Source: Nonomuraea turkmeniaca (GTDB taxonomy: Bacteria; Actinomycetota; Actinomycetes; Streptosporangiales; Streptosporangiaceae). Taken from it: a DNA stretch of 51,708 nucleotides. The stretch covers positions 1 to 51,708 of the forward strand of contig NZ_VCKY01000049.1 in the NCBI RefSeq assembly GCF_005889735.1, given 5' to 3'. Under the pieces are notes generated by a model. It was not told where the DNA came from, did no database searches, and worked only from the letters and a program-made list of their open reading frames with translations. Shown one piece after another: positions 49,042 through 51,708 of the stretch (its first letter is position 1; each line of letters starts with the position of its first letter). The position numbers were made by a program, and so were the translations under genes.

Positions 49042-49900
49042 GGCGGGCCGCCCATGCCTGCGCGATCAGCAGCACGATCAGCACGGCGATGAGCGCCAGC
49101 GTCAGCGTCGCGCCGAACGGCCAGTCGCGCGCCTTGAGGAACTGGTCGCGGATGAGGTTGCCGACCATGATCGACTTGTTGCCGCCGAGGATCTCGGGGA
49201 TGACGAAGTTGCCGAAGCTGGGCACGAACACGAACAGGCACCCGGTCAGCACACCCGGAACCGTGAGCGGCAGCGTGATCTTCCTGAAGGTGGTGAATCC
49301 GGAAGCCCCGAGGTTCGCCGACGCCTCCCGCAGCTGCGGGTCGAGCCGCTCGATCGCCGAGTACAGCGGCAGCACCATCAGCGGCAGGTACGAGTACAGC
49401 AGGCCGGTGACGATCGCGCCCTGGTTGTAGAGCAGCTCGTACGGCCCCAGCCCCAACGCCTCCAGCCCGCTGTTGACCAGCCCAGGACCGCTGAGCAGGA
49501 TGATCCAGGCGTAGACGCGGATGATGAAGTTCGTCCAGAACGGCAGCACGACCGCGACCAGCGCGATCGTCTTCCACTTGGGCGGCAGCTGCGCGATCAC
49601 GTACGCCGTCGGATAGCCGACCAGCAACGCGATCAGCGTGGTCAGGCCCGCGATCTTCAACGAGCCGGCGACCACGCCCAGGTAGAGCGGGTCGATCAAG
49701 CGGGTGAAGTTCTCCGTCGTGAACTCGTACACGACGCCGCCGAAGCGCCCGCGCTGGAAGACGCCGTAGCTCAGCACCAGCGCCAGCGGCGCCAGCAGCA
49801 ACACGACCAGGTAGGTCAGGCCGGGCGAAAGGAAAACGAACGCGCCCAGCCGGCGTCCCCTAGGGCGGGGCGCCGGCCGGGCCTTAGCCTCTGACTTCAC
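49034..49900 (-). CDS. potB: Polyamine ABC importer permease, PotB type
   Basis: 288 residues, GTG start 49898-49900, five bases after the binding-protein stop. A basic N-terminus precedes six TM helices (FVFLSPGLTYLVVLLLAP first). The EAA loop is LDPQLREASANLGASGFTTF with ITLPLTVPGVLTG. Topology and order match PotB/YdcU. Confidence 0.88.
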   Translation of the reverse strand: MKSEAKARPAPRPRGRRLGAFVFLSPGLTYLVVLLLAPLALVLSYGVFQRGRFGGVVYEFTTENFTRLIDPLYLGVVAGSLKIAGLTTLIALLVGYPTAYVIAQLPPKWKTIALVAVVLPFWTNFIIRVYAWIILLSGPGLVNSGLEALGLGPYELLYNQGAIVTGLLYSYLPLMVLPLYSAIERLDPQLREASANLGASGFTTFRKITLPLTVPGVLTGCLFVFVPSFGNFVIPEILGGNKSIMVGNLIRDQFLKARDWPFGATLTLALIAVLIVLLIAQAWAARRA

Positions 49901-49905
49901 CGCAA

Positions 49906-51024
49906 TTACGACTGCGCCGTGATTTCGGTCGACAGGCGGGTGTACTTGGTCGACGCCTGGCCCAGGTCGATGATCGACTCACCGTTGAGCAGCTCGGCCG
50001 GCTTGATGCCGAGCAGCGAGCCCTCGGGGACCTGCACCTTCTCCATGGCGGGCTTGTTGGGGACCTTGTAGTTGATGTTCGCGGCGGCCCAGCTGTGGAT
50101 CTCGGGGTCGAGGATGTAGTTGATCAGGGCGTGCGCCGCCTCCTTGTTCTTGGAGGTCTTCATGATCACCATGGTGTCCACCCAGAGGTCGCTGCCCTCC
50201 TTCGGCACCACGAACTTGACGTTCTTCTCCGAGGTCGGGCACCAGCCGTCCCATGCCTCGACCATGGCGGCCTCACCGGACTTCAGCTTCTCGCCGAACG
50301 TCGTGTCGTCGTAGCCGAGCAGGTGCGGCTTGGCTGCGAGCAGCAGCTCCTTGGCCTTGGCGATCTCGTCGTCCTTGTCGGTGTTGACCGAGTAGCCGAG
50401 CGCCTTGAGCGCGGGCAGGGCCAGCCAGCGCTCCGTGGTCATCATGGTGACCTTCTTGTCGGCCCAGGCCGGCGGCTTGAGGAGATCGTTCCAACTCGTC
50501 ACCGGGGTCTTCGCCAGGTCGCTGCGGTAGCAGATGCCGGTGGTGCCCCAGGTGTAGGGCACGGAGTACTTGTTGCCCTTGTCGTAGGAGAGCTGGGTGG
50601 CCTCCGGGTAGAGGTTGGCCAGGTTGGGGATCAGCTCGGCGTGGATGGGCTCCAGCAGGCCCTGCTCGTTGAGCGCCTGGGCATACTGGCCGGACACGAA
50701 GGCCACGTCGATGCCGCTGTCGCCGGAGGCGGTGAGCTTCTGCATCGCCTCCTCGTTGGTGGCGTGCAGGGCGATCTTCATGTCCTTGACCTTGAGCTTC
50801 TCCTTGACCTTCTCGGGAAGCTCCTTGGGCGTGTAGCCGTCCCAGACGGTGACCTGGAGCGACTGCTGCGACAGGTCCGCGTTGGGCTTGAGGTCGTCGG
50901 CCTTCGCCGCGGTCGTGCCTGCTGAGCTGGTCGACGACTCACCGCCGCACGCCGCGACGGCAAGCGCGAGGCCGGCCACCGCGACGGCGGCCGGAAGACG
51001 ACGGGTGAACCGGATACGGGACAC
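49906..51024 (-). CDS. potD: Polyamine (spermidine/putrescine)-binding lipoprotein
   Basis: 372 residues; GTG start 51022-51024 after AGAAGGAG. Lipoprotein signal ending in LAVAACGG (Cys26). The mature chain has PotD-like segments: TVWDGYTPKELPEKVKE, GIDVAFVSGQYAQALNEQGL, KYSVPYTWGTTGICYRSDLA and EAAMVEAWDGWCPTSE, with aromatic and acidic residues suited to diamine binding. First gene of the operon potD-potB-potC-potA. Exact polyamine not determined; YdcS-like putrescine or related amines are also possible. Confidence 0.88.
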   Translation of the reverse strand: MSRIRFTRRLPAAVAVAGLALAVAACGGESSTSSAGTTAAKADDLKPNADLSQQSLQVTVWDGYTPKELPEKVKEKLKVKDMKIALHATNEEAMQKLTASGDSGIDVAFVSGQYAQALNEQGLLEPIHAELIPNLANLYPEATQLSYDKGNKYSVPYTWGTTGICYRSDLAKTPVTSWNDLLKPPAWADKKVTMMTTERWLALPALKALGYSVNTDKDDEIAKAKELLLAAKPHLLGYDDTTFGEKLKSGEAAMVEAWDGWCPTSEKNVKFVVPKEGSDLWVDTMVIMKTSKNKEAAHALINYILDPEIHSWAAANINYKVPNKPAMEKVQVPEGSLLGIKPAELLNGESIIDLGQASTKYTRLSTEITAQS

Positions 51025-51165
51025 GGCCGCTACTCCTTCTGAATGTGCGATGTACGAGGGGTCGCGCGACCTTACCGGACACAGCAGACCAGACCAGGAG
51101 TGTTGCAGCAGAAATCAACATGAGCAAGACTTTTCCCCACATTGCCACCAGGAAGTTCGCTACTC
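51025..51165. promoter_or_regulatory. Divergent promoter region of potD and the kinase gene
   Basis: 141 bp between the divergently transcribed potD and the right-edge gene. Contains the potD ribosome site; somewhat AT-richer from 51110 on. No clear operator was seen. Confidence 0.35.
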
Positions 51166-51708
51166 GTGTTGAATTGGCATTCAATAGCTCAGAGATTGAT
51201 CTCTCTCGGTGAGAAACCCCTTACCGCCCGAGACCGCGGGTTCACGGCCGCCCTTCTGGCGGTGTTGGAGGGGGACGCGCCCCCGCCGTTCGCCGTACGC
51301 CGCTTCCTTCCGTTGCCAACCCTCTCGTACGAACGCGGGGATCTCCACACTGGGGTCCCAGCTGAGCGTGATTTCGGCGCCCACGTGGACCAGACGAACT
51401 ACTCGGTCGTGGTGGACGAGCAGGTCGTCGTGAAGTGGCTGACGCCGCCGGTGCCGCTTCCCCATCCCGCTCCCGAGATCTTCGCCCACCTCGTTGAGGC
51501 GGGGTTCAACGACACCGCCCCTCCTTACGCCGCCCTGACCGGCCCGGTGGACGGACGCGACTGTCTCCTGGCCCTGGTGACCGGGTACCTGCCGGAGGCT
51601 CGGGACGGCTGGGAATGGTGCGTCGACGAAGCCGAAGCCGGCACGACCACCTTCGCGGCCGACCTCGGCCGCCTCACCGCCGACCTCCACCTCGCCCTCG
51701 CCCTCGCC
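51166..51708 (+). CDS. Maltokinase/aminoglycoside-phosphotransferase-like kinase (5' part)
   Basis: An open frame runs from a stop at 51121 to the window end. The start is probably GTG 51166, with AGGAAG ten bases upstream (alternatives TTG 51169 or 51196). It encodes RFLPLPTLSYERGDLHTG, then DQTNYSVVVDEQVVVKWL, whose Lys would be the ATP-contacting residue. GRDCLLALVTGYLPEARDGW and ADLGRLTADLHLAL follow, as in maltokinase (Mak)-type kinases. The catalytic loop lies beyond the edge. In mycobacteria Mak makes maltose-1-phosphate for alpha-glucan; whether that applies here is not decidable from the fragment. Confidence 0.6.
   Translation, partial: MLNWHSIAQRLISLGEKPLTARDRGFTAALLAVLEGDAPPPFAVRRFLPLPTLSYERGDLHTGVPAERDFGAHVDQTNYSVVVDEQVVVKWLTPPVPLPHPAPEIFAHLVEAGFNDTAPPYAALTGPVDGRDCLLALVTGYLPEARDGWEWCVDEAEAGTTTFAADLGRLTADLHLALALA

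Noticed and set aside
1..51708. rRNA, tRNA, riboswitch or prophage genes
   Set aside because: No cloverleaf-like or rRNA-like segment, no riboswitch leader and no phage structural, integrase or att features could be recognised by reading.

Overview
This is a high-GC Gram-positive chromosome segment, most like a filamentous actinomycete of the Streptosporangiaceae type (for example Nonomuraea; the genus is my inference). Reasons: very high G+C, GTG/TTG starts and TGATG/ATGA gene couplings, the actinobacterial block rpsP-KH-rimM-trmD-rplS-lepB-lepB-rnhB-DUF2469-yraN, and three conservons (cvnA-D operons), which are typical of mycelial actinomycetes.

Layout. 1-2640 is a scarred junction. An IS3-family remnant truncates yraN, and a 1.37-kb unit (909-2275) with perfect IS5-like ends and a TTA target duplication carries a DinB-like gene plus a deleted transposase. 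GC-rich minisatellites follow. 2842-10464 is the conserved translation/secretion block on the minus strand, from ffh down to DUF2469. 10522-27329 holds two paralogous modules in tandem. Each is a minus-strand conservon (cvnA>cvnB>cvnC>cvnD) diverging from a plus-strand SsuA/NMT1-type importer (lipoprotein, permease, permease). The first module has a frameshifted cvnA, ends in an O-methyltransferase gene and lacks an ATPase gene; the second ends with the only ATPase gene of the pair.

27364-33360 is a mixed accessory stretch: NUDIX hydrolase, class I methyltransferase, a TetR regulator with a clear promoter/operator driving an FAD monooxygenase, a pirin-TPR pair and an NmrA-like protein. 33585-38713 encodes a Pls/PosA-type membrane NRPS (A-PCP and three TM-pair/hexapeptide modules) translationally coupled to an M1 aminopeptidase. 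My manual reading of the adenylation pocket gives a Lys-like code, so an epsilon-poly-lysine-like product is predicted. 38851-43594 is a third conservon. 43774-46457 is a glycosyltransferase-aldehyde dehydrogenase operon divergent from a second TetR gene. 47220-51024 is a complete polyamine-type ABC importer (potD>potB>potC>potA). The window ends inside a maltokinase/APH-like kinase gene.

Possible joint working (inference): the conservons are membrane kinase/roadblock/DUF742/G-protein complexes. Placing two of them divergently against solute importers suggests sensing of, or control over, imported substrates. CvnB is almost identical in copies 1 and 2 while the CvnA sensor regions differ, so one output module appears to serve different inputs. 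No rRNA, tRNA or CRISPR array was seen.
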